Positions 1 through 9,769 of a DNA stretch of 64,000 nucleotides are shown in pieces (position 1 is the first letter of the stretch; the number at the start of each line of letters is the position of its first letter). Source of the stretch: Legionella waltersii (GTDB lineage: Bacteria > Pseudomonadota > Gammaproteobacteria > Legionellales > Legionellaceae); NCBI RefSeq assembly GCF_001468085.1, contig NZ_LNZB01000041.1:21748-85747 (forward strand), in the 5' to 3' direction. Under the pieces are notes generated by a model. The model did no database searches, was not told the DNA's origin, and saw only the letters and a program-made list of their open reading frames with translations. Made by a program: the position numbers and the translations under genes.

Positions 1-753
1 CGAAGCAGCGATCTTCTTATTGAGGTTACGCTGATGTCTATGTTTACTTTTGCCTTTGTAAAGCACTAAATGAACAGGCACTTGTTTTTCTTCAGTTAAG
101 AGCGCATGCCCCAAATGGGCAGGTTTTCCCGTTGCTTGTTCAAAAAAAAGCGAGCTTAATTGCCAGGCCTGTGCATCCTCCGTAAGTACAAGGTTTTTAT
201 TGCGCAACCGTCCTACAAAATTCCACCCCATCTCACGAACAGCCATAAACCATGGGGCTCGAAATCCTCCATCAGTAACAATAATTGGGGTGGCACAAGA
301 GGGTAAAATGGCTTTAAGATTCTTTAAAAACTGCTTGTGAACAACATGATTGTTCTCTTTTTTCTTAGGGTGACATTCCTCATAAAGCACAATAGAACGC
401 CCTTTTACAGAAATGCTTGCTCTTAATAAATAGAGATTCGTTGTTGGATTGATACAACTCCAATCTACATGGATCCATGGGTTCATCCAGCTTGGAATTA
501 ATCGACAAGCCATTGCCTGATAAAATAATGGGCGCTCTTTATGAAGATGCTCATTTCCCAATAACCGGTTTACTTTCTCTATATTGCTGCTGGTCTTAGT
601 TGGTGAGGGATCTTTTCTTCCTAGACCCGTTAAAAAAAGCGTGTTGTTGTTTGCTGCAGTATTGCAAGCCTTCATTAGGCAATCTAATCGTGTTTTATGA
701 ACAAAAGGTAATTCTTTTTCAAATTCTTTATGTAATAATGGCATCTGTTGCAT
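1..753 (-). CDS. IS4-family transposase, C-terminal part beyond window edge
   Basis: The minus strand is open from an ATG at 753 to the first base of the window (251 codons, no stop), so the 3' end is missing. The product starts MQQMPLLHKEFEKELPF. It contains HVDWS, which fits the first catalytic Asp of an RNase H-fold DDE transposase, and IIVTDGGF followed by APWF and GWNFVGRL, which fits the second Asp region of the IS4 family. The third catalytic residue (YREK region) would lie off the window. The element's right end cannot be fixed because its other end is not visible. I see no frameshift in the visible part, so it may be intact. It sits next to the composite repeat at 872-920. Confidence 0.85.
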   Translation of the reverse strand, partial: MQQMPLLHKEFEKELPFVHKTRLDCLMKACNTAANNNTLFLTGLGRKDPSPTKTSSNIEKVNRLLGNEHLHKERPLFYQAMACRLIPSWMNPWIHVDWSCINPTTNLYLLRASISVKGRSIVLYEECHPKKKENNHVVHKQFLKNLKAILPSCATPIIVTDGGFRAPWFMAVREMGWNFVGRLRNKNLVLTEDAQAWQLSSLFFEQATGKPAHLGHALLTEEKQVPVHLVLYKGKSKHRHQRNLNKKIAAS

Positions 754-871
754 GGTGGCGGTCTCATATTGTTTGTCGAAACGCTATTTGATCATAATCA
801 CCATGCACATTCAAATTTTTTAAATCATTTATTTTCAATAAGTTAAATCAATTATTCGTGTGGAACGCTCA

Positions 872-920
872 GGGTCCGTCCCCAACATCGTAGTCTTATC
901 CGCGATCGTAAGGGAGCGGA
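872..920. repeat. Composite dispersed repeat (GGGTCCGTCCCC plus GTAAGGGAGCGGA unit)
   Basis: Two short GC-rich motifs lie 15 bases apart: GGGTCCGTCCCC at 872-883 and a motif ending in GATCGTAAGGGAGCGGA at 899-920. The same two motifs, in inverted orientation, occur together downstream of alaS (49354-49461). The first also recurs at 19371-19407 and 49803-49827. This is a dispersed non-coding repeat family. It falls between the IS4 transposase and the 3' end of the leucine operon. Confidence 0.6.
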
Positions 921-928
921 TATATTTG

Positions 929-2869
929 TTAAACCTCTAACTCAGGCCGATTCTTAAAATATTCCAAAGCCTCTGGATTGGCCAAAGACTGCAAATTATT
1001 TACTTCCAGGTGATGCACTACTTGCCTTACAGCCAACTCAACTATTTTCCCACTCAATGTTCTAGGAATATCTGGTACTTGAAGTATGACTGCGGGAACA
1101 TGTCTTGGAGAGGCGTTGCTTTTGATGGTAGTCTTAATTCTATCAATGAGCTGTTGATTAAGTTGTAGACCTTCTTTGAGTTTTACAAACAAAACCACTC
1201 GGACATCATCTTGCCAATCCTGGCCTATTACAATGCTATCTGCCACGTCCTCAATGGTTTCAACTTGTCTATAAATTTCAGCTGTCCCGATACGGACACC
1301 GCCAGGGTTTAAGACTGCATCAGAACGGCCATAGATAATTAAACCTTGATGAGCAGTCAGCTCAGCAAAGTCACCATGTGCCCATACACCCGGGAACCGT
1401 TCGAAATAGGCCCTCTTGTATGCACTTCGATCTTTGTCATTCCAAAACGCGACTGGCATTGAGGGAAATGGTTTTGTACAGACTAATTCACCACGTTTTT
1501 CTTTAATGGAGTGACCTTGTTCGTCAAAGATATCCACTTCCATCCCCAAACCGATGCATTGAAGCTCACCTCTGTATACTGGGAGAATGGGATTTCCCAA
1601 CGCAAAACAAGAAATAATGTCTGTGCCACCAGATATGGAGCTTAATTGAATGTCGTCTTTTATGTGTTCATAAACAAAATCGTAGTTCTTGGGCAGTAAG
1701 GGGGAGCCAGTACTTAAAATCGTTCTTAATTTTGTTAGATCACAGTGACTCTTTGGTTGCACACCTGCTTTTTCAATCGCTGAAATAAATTTTGCACTGG
1801 TGCCGAAAACGCTGACTTTTTCGTTAGCAATGAGCTGGAACATTCGGTTATCTTCAGGATAGGTAGGACATCCTTCGTACAAAGTAATTGTGGCTCCTAG
1901 CGCCAAGGCTGATGCTGTCCAGTTCCACATCATCCAACCACAAGTCGTATAAAAGCATAAGTTATCCTCTGAACGGAGATCAGAGTGCAATCCCAACTCC
2001 TTTAAATGCTGAATCAGAGTTCCTCCAGCCCCATGTACAATGCACTTAGGTTTACCAGTAGTTCCTGAAGAAAACATAATGTAAACAGGGTGATCGAAGG
2101 GCAGGGAGGCAAATTCGCATTGTGTTGCTGGCTTAATAAAAGTTTCCCACTGCACAACTTTAGGTAATTCTTTGAATTGAAGTGTGTTATTAATAGTGGG
2201 GCAAATCACAATACGAGATAAAGAAGGCATAGCCTCATGTAATTTAACAATTTTATCATCAGCACTATGTTGTTTTCCTTGATATTGATGGCCATCACAA
2301 ATAAATAGGACCTTGGGCTCAACCTGACCTAAACGATCAAGCGCGGCCTGTGCTCCAAAATCAGGTGAGCAGGAGGACCAGATGGCACCTAAAGAGGTTG
2401 TTGCCAGCATGGCAATGATTGTATGTGAAGTATTCGGCATCACACCTGCAACTCTATCCCCAACAGTAACGCCTATTGCTTTAAGCCCGGCAGCGCACTC
2501 TGCAACTTGTTTATGGAGTTCAGAATAAGTGATTACACACCGTTCATTGTCTTCATTTAAACTTACTAATGCAGGGTGATCATCATTTCGACTTAATAGC
2601 TTTTGCGCAAAATTGAATTGGGCGCCAGAAAACCACCTCGCCTCCATCATGTCGGCATAATAATTCAAAATTTGGTGTGGTGGGGTATCAAAAGTCAGTT
2701 TAAAAAAATCGCATAGACAACTCCAGAACGTTTCTGGATGCTTAACTGACCATGTATGTAATTCATTGTAATTATTAAAAATTTGACAGTGATTTTTAGC
2801 GGCAAACTCCATGAATTGCCACATTCTGCTTTTTTCGGGATGTTTTGGATTCCATACCATTTCATTCAT
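929..2869 (-). CDS. aacS: Acetoacetyl-CoA synthetase (acetoacetate-CoA ligase)
   Basis: Activates acetoacetate with ATP and CoA to acetoacetyl-CoA in the cytosol. It is an ANL-superfamily adenylating enzyme of 646 residues, normal for AacS. Visible motifs are the P-loop SSGTTGKPK (267-275), the GWMMWNW segment, the hinge-region YGRSDAVLNPGGVRIGTAEIY-like stretch near 530 (GRSD, NPGG and GTAEIY are its key parts), and the catalytic Lys in LSGKIVE at 608. It is the last gene of the leucine operon, 24 bp behind HMG-CoA lyase. It therefore re-activates the acetoacetate that the lyase makes, so that the thiolase upstream (8574-9758) can cleave it to acetyl-CoA. The same enzyme could also feed polyhydroxybutyrate turnover. 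The long N-terminus before the AMP-binding core separates it from plain acetyl-CoA synthetase. Confidence 0.93.
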   Translation of the reverse strand: MNEMVWNPKHPEKSRMWQFMEFAAKNHCQIFNNYNELHTWSVKHPETFWSCLCDFFKLTFDTPPHQILNYYADMMEARWFSGAQFNFAQKLLSRNDDHPALVSLNEDNERCVITYSELHKQVAECAAGLKAIGVTVGDRVAGVMPNTSHTIIAMLATTSLGAIWSSCSPDFGAQAALDRLGQVEPKVLFICDGHQYQGKQHSADDKIVKLHEAMPSLSRIVICPTINNTLQFKELPKVVQWETFIKPATQCEFASLPFDHPVYIMFSSGTTGKPKCIVHGAGGTLIQHLKELGLHSDLRSEDNLCFYTTCGWMMWNWTASALALGATITLYEGCPTYPEDNRMFQLIANEKVSVFGTSAKFISAIEKAGVQPKSHCDLTKLRTILSTGSPLLPKNYDFVYEHIKDDIQLSSISGGTDIISCFALGNPILPVYRGELQCIGLGMEVDIFDEQGHSIKEKRGELVCTKPFPSMPVAFWNDKDRSAYKRAYFERFPGVWAHGDFAELTAHQGLIIYGRSDAVLNPGGVRIGTAEIYRQVETIEDVADSIVIGQDWQDDVRVVLFVKLKEGLQLNQQLIDRIKTTIKSNASPRHVPAVILQVPDIPRTLSGKIVELAVRQVVHHLEVNNLQSLANPEALEYFKNRPELEV

Positions 2870-2893
2870 GACGAACTATCTCTGCTGTTAGGA

Positions 2894-3802
2894 TTAATTA
2901 CACGGATTAGCTAATAACGCATTAGCTACTTTTGATTGATTTTTTTTACCAATGATCTTACAGATCATGTCACCTATGGTTACGACTTTGTATATATCTA
3001 TACCAGTATCAATTCCTAAACCATGCATTAAGTAAAGCACGTCTTCAGTGGCAACATTTCCACTCGCTCCACGGGCATAGGGACAGCCACCTAGTCCAGC
3101 AACGGAGCTATCAAAACGATGAACACCGTATTGCAATGAGGCATGAATATTGGCTATTGCTTGTCCATAAGTGTCATGGAAATGCATGGACAGCTTGGAA
3201 ATTGGGATGTTAGGGAGTATCAGATCTAATACCTTTTTTGTTTGGCCTGGGGTTCCTACACCAATAGTGTCACCAAGCGATACTTCATCCACTTCGTGCT
3301 CAAGAAGAATTTGGGTTAATTGGGCTACCTTCTCTGGTTTTACTTCTCCTTCGTAGGGACAACCTAAAACACAAGAAATATATCCTCTGACTTTTATTTG
3401 ATTCGATTTTGCTAGCTGAATGACAGGCTTGAACCGTTCGATGCTCTCTTTAATCGAGCAATTGATATTCCGTTGATTAAACAATTCACTGGCAGCAGTA
3501 AATACAGCGATTTCCTTGACTCCGGCTGCCAGCGCTTTTTGCATTCCCTTTTCATTAGGTACAAGTGCTGAATAATGAACTTGCTTATTTTTAAGGATAG
3601 AGCGAAATACATCCTCGCCATCTGCCAGTTGAGGTATTGCTTTTGCGGATACAAAACTGGTGACCTCAATTTGTGTTAAGCCTGTTTGACTTAGCGCGTT
3701 GATGAATTCAATCTTGTTATCAGTAGGTACAAAAAAGGATTCATTCTGCAAGCCATCTCGAGGTCCTACCTCGATTATCGTCACCTGTTTTGGGTAGTCC
3801 AT
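2894..3802 (-). CDS. mvaB: Hydroxymethylglutaryl-CoA lyase
   Basis: Cleaves HMG-CoA to acetoacetate and acetyl-CoA, the last carbon-splitting step of leucine breakdown. The 302-residue protein has the DRE-TIM metallolyase start EVGPRDGLQNE (12-22), the metal-binding HFHDTYGQA segment, and the signature GLGGCPYARGASGNVATED with the catalytic Cys. It lies 9 bp downstream of the MCC alpha gene and 24 bp upstream of aacS, consistent with one transcript. Length and motifs match the family throughout. In Pseudomonas nomenclature it would be liuE. Confidence 0.95.
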   Translation of the reverse strand: MDYPKQVTIIEVGPRDGLQNESFFVPTDNKIEFINALSQTGLTQIEVTSFVSAKAIPQLADGEDVFRSILKNKQVHYSALVPNEKGMQKALAAGVKEIAVFTAASELFNQRNINCSIKESIERFKPVIQLAKSNQIKVRGYISCVLGCPYEGEVKPEKVAQLTQILLEHEVDEVSLGDTIGVGTPGQTKKVLDLILPNIPISKLSMHFHDTYGQAIANIHASLQYGVHRFDSSVAGLGGCPYARGASGNVATEDVLYLMHGLGIDTGIDIYKVVTIGDMICKIIGKKNQSKVANALLANPCN

Positions 3803-3811
3803 AGCCTTCTC

Positions 3812-5776
3812 TTACGTTTCGGATTCGCTGAGTGACAGTAGTTCAGCCCCTTCACTCACTTGTGAGCCAACGGAATAAAATACCTCAGATAATATGCCAT
3901 CTATTGGTGCATGAATAGTGTGTTCCATTTTCATCGCTTCTAAAATAATGAGGCTGTCACCTGCCTTAACTTCATCGCCCTTGTTTTTTAATACAGCAAC
4001 GACTGTTGCAGGCATCGGCGCTGTCAGTTGGCCTTTATGACTTGAAGCATGCGCATCCAATTTACTCCAACGATATCGTTCAATGGTTAAAATGCCATTT
4101 TCGGTATAAAAAGTAATAAGTGATGGTTTTGTTTCAAAATGAGCTTTAAGGTGCTGGTTGTTTGCCGAAATCATCAACTGTCCATCCGCAAAACGAGCAT
4201 GGATCTGGAATTCTCTGTCCATTGTTTTTAGTGAGAACTGGCTATGATTAATGGGAGTTATTTCTGCTTCGATCATTGCACCATCCTGTTGATAGCGCCA
4301 GACCCAATGGCTTCTAAGATGCATTTGCCAGGCAAATGAGTCAGATAAAAGGGGGTCTGAATAAGATCGTTGAAGGATTAAATAATCCAAAGCGGTGGCT
4401 AAAAGAGTAGCCGACTCAACATCAGGAATGGGTAGTTCAATGGCTTCTTTTTCTAAGAAATCAGTGGATAGCTCAGCCTGTTTAAATTTAGGGTGCGAGC
4501 AAATGGCTTGTAGAAATGGGATATTCGTTTTAACACCACCAATCAGATAATGCCTAAGACTTTGCGATAAGCGTTGTAAAGCTTGCTCTCTGCTGTCTCC
4601 CCAAACAATTAATTTAGCGATCATAGGATCATAGAAGCGCGTAATCTCAGAGGCTACTGTGACGCCTGTATCTATCCGAACACCATCACCTTTCGGCTCT
4701 CGCAAATAATGGATCTGACCTATCGATGGTATAAAATGCTGATAAGGGTCTTCCGCATAAATACGGCACTCAATCGAATGTCCGTTCTCTTGAATTTGTT
4801 CTTGGCTAAGCGGCAGATGTTGGTTGGCGGCTATTTTTATTTGCCAAGATACAAGGTCCAGCCCTGTAATCATTTCAGTGACTGGATGTTCAACTTGTAG
4901 CCTAGTATTCATTTCCATAAAATAAAAATTGTCTTGGTCATCGACCAAAAACTCAACTGTACCTGCTCCACGATAATCAATAGACCGAGCCACTTCACAA
5001 GCTGCCTCAGATAGTTTTTTTCTTAAGGTTGCTGGTAAATTGGGGGCAGGGGCTTCTTCAATGATTTTTTGATGTCGCCGTTGAATTGAACAATCCCTTT
5101 CAAATAAGTGCACGACCTGACCATGATTGTCTGCCATGACTTGAAGCTCAACATGGCGTGGGTTGGTGATGAGTTTTTCAATAATCATTGTATCATCAGC
5201 AAATGAGGCCATGGATTCCCGTTTTGCCCCAGCTAATGCCTCGTGGAACTCCATCTCTTTATACACAGCTCGCATCCCTTTCCCGCCACCACCATTAGCT
5301 GCTTTTATTAATACAGGAAAGCCAATTTTTTTTGCAGCATCCAACAGTTGCTCTTCGCTTTGTCCTTTTCCATGGTACCCCGGGGTTAATGGAACAGCTG
5401 TCTTTTCAAGCAATTGTTTTGCGACTTGCTTTGAACCCATGGCTTCAATGGCTTTAATGGATGGGCCAATAAATACTATCCCAGCTTGTTCACATGCTTT
5501 TGCAAAATCTGGATTTTCAGATAAAAAACCATAACCTGGATGTATAGCTTGTGCTCCACATTCTTTAGCCACTTGAACAATTTTAGGTATATCCAAATAG
5601 CTTTCTTTGGCTGGTGCTTCGCCAATAAAATAAGCGCTGTCTGCTTGTCTAACGTGTAAGCTGTCCCTATCTGCCTCAGAATACACTGCAACGGCATGTA
5701 TACCCATAGAGTGGGCGGTCTTAATAATTCGGCAGGCTATTTCGCCTCTATTCGCAATGAGAATTTTATCAAACAT
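3812..5776 (-). CDS. liuD: 3-methylcrotonyl-CoA carboxylase, biotin-carrying alpha subunit
   Basis: Carboxylates its own biotin with ATP and bicarbonate for transfer to 3-methylcrotonyl-CoA by the beta subunit. The order is biotin carboxylase N-domain (from [17 protein letters not shown]), ATP-grasp with [12 protein letters not shown], carboxylase C-domain with the [14 protein letters not shown] signature, a linker of about 100 residues, and a biotinyl domain whose AMKM lysine is residue 616 of 654. The start overlaps the end of the hydratase gene by 8 bp, suggesting translational coupling. The partner beta subunit is encoded two genes upstream (6576-8183). Biotin carboxylases of propionyl- or geranyl-CoA carboxylases look alike, so the substrate call leans on the operon. 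Confidence 0.94.
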   Translation of the reverse strand: MFDKILIANRGEIACRIIKTAHSMGIHAVAVYSEADRDSLHVRQADSAYFIGEAPAKESYLDIPKIVQVAKECGAQAIHPGYGFLSENPDFAKACEQAGIVFIGPSIKAIEAMGSKQVAKQLLEKTAVPLTPGYHGKGQSEEQLLDAAKKIGFPVLIKAANGGGGKGMRAVYKEMEFHEALAGAKRESMASFADDTMIIEKLITNPRHVELQVMADNHGQVVHLFERDCSIQRRHQKIIEEAPAPNLPATLRKKLSEAACEVARSIDYRGAGTVEFLVDDQDNFYFMEMNTRLQVEHPVTEMITGLDLVSWQIKIAANQHLPLSQEQIQENGHSIECRIYAEDPYQHFIPSIGQIHYLREPKGDGVRIDTGVTVASEITRFYDPMIAKLIVWGDSREQALQRLSQSLRHYLIGGVKTNIPFLQAICSHPKFKQAELSTDFLEKEAIELPIPDVESATLLATALDYLILQRSYSDPLLSDSFAWQMHLRSHWVWRYQQDGAMIEAEITPINHSQFSLKTMDREFQIHARFADGQLMISANNQHLKAHFETKPSLITFYTENGILTIERYRWSKLDAHASSHKGQLTAPMPATVVAVLKNKGDEVKAGDSLIILEAMKMEHTIHAPIDGILSEVFYSVGSQVSEGAELLSLSESET

Positions 5777-6563
5777 GGTTTAAACCTTTGTTCCAATTTG
5801 GTGTTTCTTTATTTAAAAATGCTTTTAAACCTTCTTGACCTTCGGCGGATACACGTTTTTGTGCGATCAGTGTAGCAGTATAATGGACCAGCTTTTCGTC
5901 AATGACTGCAGAGGCCACTTTCTCAACTAATTCTTTAGAGGCTTTTACTGCTTCAGGGGCATTCTGAGCGATCTGATTAGCGAAGTTCAGCGTAAATTCC
6001 AGTAATTGATCCTCTGGGACGCAATGTTGAATTAGATTGATGGCATGTGCTCTGCTTGCGTCAATAATCTCAGCGCTCATAAACAGCATTTTTGACATTC
6101 TTTCACCAATCGCTTTGACCACATAGGGGCTAATGACGGCTGGGATGAGACCAAGTTTTACCTCTGAAAAACAAAATCGCGCGTTATTGGCTGCGATTGC
6201 TATATCGCAAGCAGCAATTAAACCAGCACCACCACCGTAGGCAGAGCCTTGGACCATCGCAATAGTGGGTTTCGGGGAGTGATGTAAATGGTACATTAAA
6301 TTGCCTAATACTAAGGAATCTTGCAGATTTTCTTGTTCAGAAAATGAAACCATACTCTGCATCCATTCCAGATCAGCCCCGGCTGAGAAATGCTTTCCAT
6401 TGGCCTTTAGGATAATGACGCGAACTTTACTATCAGCAAACGCAATATCAAGTGTCTTCATCATGTCTGAAAGCAATTGGTTATTGAACGCATTGTTCTT
6501 ACTTGTGCGATTCAAAGTAATTAAACCAATTTTACCCTGTTGTTCGTATAATAATTCACTCAC
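5769..6563 (-). CDS. liuC: Methylglutaconyl-CoA hydratase (enoyl-CoA hydratase family)
   Basis: Hydrates 3-methylglutaconyl-CoA to HMG-CoA. This 264-residue crotonase-fold protein shows the oxyanion-hole segments [12 protein letters not shown] and [15 protein letters not shown] and the acidic segment [17 protein letters not shown]. The family alone does not fix the substrate. The specific call comes from its place between the two methylcrotonyl-CoA carboxylase subunits, the usual liuBCD order. It starts 12 bp after MCC beta and overlaps MCC alpha by 8 bp. Confidence 0.9.
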   Translation of the reverse strand: MSELLYEQQGKIGLITLNRTSKNNAFNNQLLSDMMKTLDIAFADSKVRVIILKANGKHFSAGADLEWMQSMVSFSEQENLQDSLVLGNLMYHLHHSPKPTIAMVQGSAYGGGAGLIAACDIAIAANNARFCFSEVKLGLIPAVISPYVVKAIGERMSKMLFMSAEIIDASRAHAINLIQHCVPEDQLLEFTLNFANQIAQNAPEAVKASKELVEKVASAVIDEKLVHYTATLIAQKRVSAEGQEGLKAFLNKETPNWNKGLNHV

Positions 6564-6575
6564 TGGTTTATCCTC

Positions 6576-8183
6576 TTACATGCGAAACACGCCGAAATGC
6601 GTTGGAAGAATTGGTGCATTTAGTGCGGCAGACAGTCCTAAACCTAGAACAATTCTGGTGTCTTTGGGAGCAATAACCCCATCATCCCATAGTCGTGCAC
6701 TTGCATAATATGGATTTCCTTGAGATTCATATTGAGCGCGCATCTGCGCTTTGAATGCTTCTTCTTCTGAGATTGGCCACTCTTTGCCTTGTTTACCGTA
6801 CTTATCTCTATTCACTTGGGCTAGAACATTGGCCGCTTGCTCACCTCCCATGACTGAAATACGTGAGTTTGGCCATGTCCATAAAAAGCGAGGGCTGTAG
6901 GCTCGTCCGCACATGGCGTAATTTCCCGCACCAAAACTACCTCCCACAAAAACAGTAAGTTTTGGTACATTTGCGTTTGCTACAGCAGTTACCATTTTAG
7001 CGCCATGCTTTGCTATCCCTGACGCTTCGTATTTGGAGCCCACCATAAATCCAGTAATATTTTGTAGAAATATCAACGGAATTTTGCGCTGACAACACAA
7101 TTCAACAAAATGGCTGCCTTTGAGAGCGCTTTCACCGAACAAAATTCCATTATTACCAATTATACCCACTGGATAACCATATAAGCGTGCAAATCCACAA
7201 ACCAGAGTAGTTCCAAATAACGCTTTGAACTCATCAAATTCAGAACCATCCACGATGCGGGCAATCACTTCACGAATGTCAAATGGCTTCCTTAAATCAC
7301 AGGGAACGATACCATTTAATTCTTCAGTATCATAAACGGGGGGAACTGTGTCTATTCGGTCGAGAGTCACCGACTTTTTTCGATTCAAATTGCTTACAAC
7401 GACTCTTGCTAAATGCAGTGCATGAGAGTCATTTTCAGCATAATGATCGGCCACACCCGAGTGCCTGCAGTGGACATCTGCTCCTCCCAGCTCTTCTGCG
7501 CTGATTATTTCTCCAGTCGCTGCTTTAACTAAAGGTGGTCCACCAAGGAAAATAGTGGCTTGATTTTTCACCATAATGGATTCATCTGCCATAGCGGGGA
7601 CATAGGCCCCTCCTGCTGTACAGGATCCCATTACGACAGCAATTTGAGGTATATTTAATGCGGACATTTGAGCTTGATTGAAAAATATACGACCATAATG
7701 TTCTTTATCAGGAAATACTTCATCCTGTCGGGGGAGAAAAGCCCCTCCAGAGTCAACTAAATAAACACAGGGCAAGTGGTTTGTTAGTGCAATTTCTTGT
7801 GCTCTTAGGTGTTTTTTTACGGTCAACGGATAATAGGTCCCTCCTTTTACCGTTGGGTCATTAGCAACGATGACACACTCAACTCCTGACACGTGACCTA
7901 TACCCGTAATGATTCCAGCAGCTGGAACATTGTCTTCATAAGTCTGATAGGCTGCCAGCTGTGAAAACTCAAGAAAAGGAGCTCCTGGATCTAATAATTG
8001 TCGGAGTCGTTCTCGAGGTAGTAATTTTCCATACTGTGTATGCCTAGCCCGAGCTTTATCATCACCTCCTAAGGCAATTCGATGAATCGTGCTCTGGAGA
8101 TCCTCAACTAGGGTCTGCATTGCTTGCTGATTGGTTTTAAATTCTTGGCTCGCAGGATTGATTTGCGTAGTGAGCTTAGCCAT
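6576..8183 (-). CDS. liuB: 3-methylcrotonyl-CoA carboxylase, carboxyltransferase beta subunit
   Basis: Transfers the carboxyl group from carboxybiotin to 3-methylcrotonyl-CoA. The 535-residue protein has two crotonase-like carboxyltransferase halves. The N-terminal half carries [16 protein letters not shown] and [16 protein letters not shown]; the C-terminal half carries [13 protein letters not shown] and [19 protein letters not shown]. The last motifs are typical of MCC beta rather than propionyl-CoA carboxylase. It is followed by liuC after 12 bp and preceded by a small membrane protein gene at 9 bp. Confidence 0.94.
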   Translation of the reverse strand: MAKLTTQINPASQEFKTNQQAMQTLVEDLQSTIHRIALGGDDKARARHTQYGKLLPRERLRQLLDPGAPFLEFSQLAAYQTYEDNVPAAGIITGIGHVSGVECVIVANDPTVKGGTYYPLTVKKHLRAQEIALTNHLPCVYLVDSGGAFLPRQDEVFPDKEHYGRIFFNQAQMSALNIPQIAVVMGSCTAGGAYVPAMADESIMVKNQATIFLGGPPLVKAATGEIISAEELGGADVHCRHSGVADHYAENDSHALHLARVVVSNLNRKKSVTLDRIDTVPPVYDTEELNGIVPCDLRKPFDIREVIARIVDGSEFDEFKALFGTTLVCGFARLYGYPVGIIGNNGILFGESALKGSHFVELCCQRKIPLIFLQNITGFMVGSKYEASGIAKHGAKMVTAVANANVPKLTVFVGGSFGAGNYAMCGRAYSPRFLWTWPNSRISVMGGEQAANVLAQVNRDKYGKQGKEWPISEEEAFKAQMRAQYESQGNPYYASARLWDDGVIAPKDTRIVLGLGLSAALNAPILPTHFGVFRM

Positions 8184-8192
8184 AGTTTATCC

Positions 8193-8507
8193 TTACTGAA
8201 TCAAAATATCGCTGAGGACAATAATAGTCCAAACAACCCAAACAATTGGCAGAAAATGAGGCATGTCTTTACCTTTTATCACGCGATAGAGCATTGCAGG
8301 TATACCCACAATGATAATTGGCAAAATCATAAGAACTATTATTTTTCTAATGATGAGTCCCCAACCAGTTTGGCTAAATATCGGGGTTAATTTGAGGTTA
8401 ACGTAAAGGAAAAAGGTATCAATGTATACCACAAGACTATGTGCGTATTTAGCAAAAAACACAATCAATAAACTTGCGAATAGGTAAATAAGGCTATGTC
8501 TTAGCAT
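8193..8507 (-). CDS. Small multi-pass membrane protein of unknown function inside the leucine operon
   Basis: A 104-residue, very hydrophobic protein with about three predicted membrane segments: residues about 4-28, about 52-77 (starting near the GWGLIIRKIIVLMILP segment) and about 86-103. No enzyme motif is visible. The start is well supported by GGAAG a few bases before the ATG. It sits between the thiolase gene (66 bp upstream) and MCC beta (9 bp downstream), so it is probably co-transcribed with leucine catabolism. I do not recognise the family. A role in uptake of branched-chain acids or in membrane association of the pathway is only a guess. Confidence 0.7.
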   Translation of the reverse strand: MLRHSLIYLFASLLIVFFAKYAHSLVVYIDTFFLYVNLKLTPIFSQTGWGLIIRKIIVLMILPIIIVGIPAMLYRVIKGKDMPHFLPIVWVVWTIIVLSDILIQ

Positions 8508-8533
8508 GTACTTCCTTTCATTTTAATGCAGAG

Positions 8534-8561
8534 GACACCTCAGTATTCGTACTGAAGTGTC
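8534..8561. other. Intercistronic UUCG-type hairpin in the leucine operon
   Basis: Two 12-base arms (GACACCTCAGTA and TACTGAAGTGTC, one mismatch) flank TTCG. The hairpin fills most of the 66-bp gap after the thiolase stop codon. Read on the plus strand it is followed by CTTTTGTT. Read on the operon's own strand there is no clear U-run, so it looks more like an RNA-stabilising or processing hairpin than a strong terminator for the operon. Confidence 0.5.
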
Positions 8562-8573
8562 TTTTGTTGTGAT

Positions 8574-9758
8574 TTACAACAATTCAATTGCCATTGCTGT
8601 TCCTTCTCCACCGCCAATGCATAATGAAGCGACACCTCGGCGTTTATTGTTTTGCTTCAAAGCATTTAGCAGTGTTACAAGGATACGAGCTCCTGATGCA
8701 CCAATTGGATGCCCTAATGCGCATGCACCACCATAAATGTTTACGTGCTCAGGGTTAAGTTCCAATTGAGTCATTGCTGCCATCGTTACTACAGCAAAAG
8801 CTTCATTGATTTCATACAAGTCAACGTCGTTTTGATTCCAGTTCGCTTTATTCATTACTTTGCGGATAGCATCAACTGGAGCTGTAGTAAACCATTCAGG
8901 AGCTTGGGCGTGACTGGCATGAGCAACAATCCTAGCTATTGGTTTAATTCCACGTTTTTCTGCAGTAGTTGCACTCATAATAATTAAACTAGCTGCTCCG
9001 TCTGAAATTGAGCTAGAGTTTGCTGCTGTCACGGTTCCATCTGCTTGAAAAGCGGGTTTCAATTGAGGAATTTTAGCCAGCTTAGCTTCGTCAGGCCCCT
9101 CATCTGTATTGACAGTGATATCTCCTTTACGAGTGGATAGAGTAACAGGAGTAATTTCAGCACTAAATAGTCCTGATTCAATTGCTTTAAGTGCTTTAGT
9201 CATTGAGCGTTGTGCAAACTCATCTTGTTGATCTCGAGTAAAGTTGTAGTGCTTAGCAGTAGCTTCAGCAAAGCATCCCATTAACTGTCCACGCGTGTAG
9301 GCATCTTCTAGACCATCTAAAAACATGTGATCCTTGATTTCACCATGTCCAAGTCGATAGCCTGCTCTTGCTTTAGCGAGTAAGTAGGGAGCGTTTGTCA
9401 TGCTTTCCATGCCGCCAGCAAGAATGACATTTGCTGTACCTGCTTTAATTAAATCATGGCCAAACATCACGGATTTCATTCCTGAGCCACACATTTTATT
9501 AATTGTTGTCGCACCAGTAGAGTTTGGTATTCCTGCTTTAATCGCTGCTTGTCTTGCTGGAGCTTGACCAATACCAGCTTGTAATACACAACCACTGATG
9601 ACCTCATCGATTTCTGCTGGACTGATACCTGATTCGGATAAAACGGCCATGTGTGCGACAGCACCTAATTCTGGCGCAGTAAGTGCTGATAAAGTACCAA
9701 GCATTGCTCCCATGGGAGTTCTTTTTGCTGCAACAATAACTACATCATTATTTTCCAT
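8574..9758 (-). CDS. atoB: Acetyl-CoA acetyltransferase (biosynthetic/degradative thiolase II)
   Basis: Interconverts acetoacetyl-CoA and two acetyl-CoA. The 394-residue protein has the acylated Cys90 in NKMCGSGMK, the GGACALGHPIGASG histidine motif, and the C-terminal CIGGGEGTA motif with the second catalytic Cys near 380. The size fits soluble bacterial thiolases such as AtoB/PhaA. It lies 11 bp after the acyl-CoA dehydrogenase gene. With aacS at the far end of the operon it completes conversion of leucine carbon to acetyl-CoA. It could also start polyhydroxybutyrate synthesis. Confidence 0.93.
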   Translation of the reverse strand: MENNDVVIVAAKRTPMGAMLGTLSALTAPELGAVAHMAVLSESGISPAEIDEVISGCVLQAGIGQAPARQAAIKAGIPNSTGATTINKMCGSGMKSVMFGHDLIKAGTANVILAGGMESMTNAPYLLAKARAGYRLGHGEIKDHMFLDGLEDAYTRGQLMGCFAEATAKHYNFTRDQQDEFAQRSMTKALKAIESGLFSAEITPVTLSTRKGDITVNTDEGPDEAKLAKIPQLKPAFQADGTVTAANSSSISDGAASLIIMSATTAEKRGIKPIARIVAHASHAQAPEWFTTAPVDAIRKVMNKANWNQNDVDLYEINEAFAVVTMAAMTQLELNPEHVNIYGGACALGHPIGASGARILVTLLNALKQNNKRRGVASLCIGGGEGTAMAIELL

Positions 9759-9769
9759 GCCATTATTCC

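Noticed and set aside
5163-5534. 123-codon plus-strand frame
   Set aside because: Antisense shadow of the biotin carboxylase domain.
6301-6708. 135-codon plus-strand frame over the hydratase/MCC beta junction
   Set aside because: Fully antisense to two well-supported operon genes.
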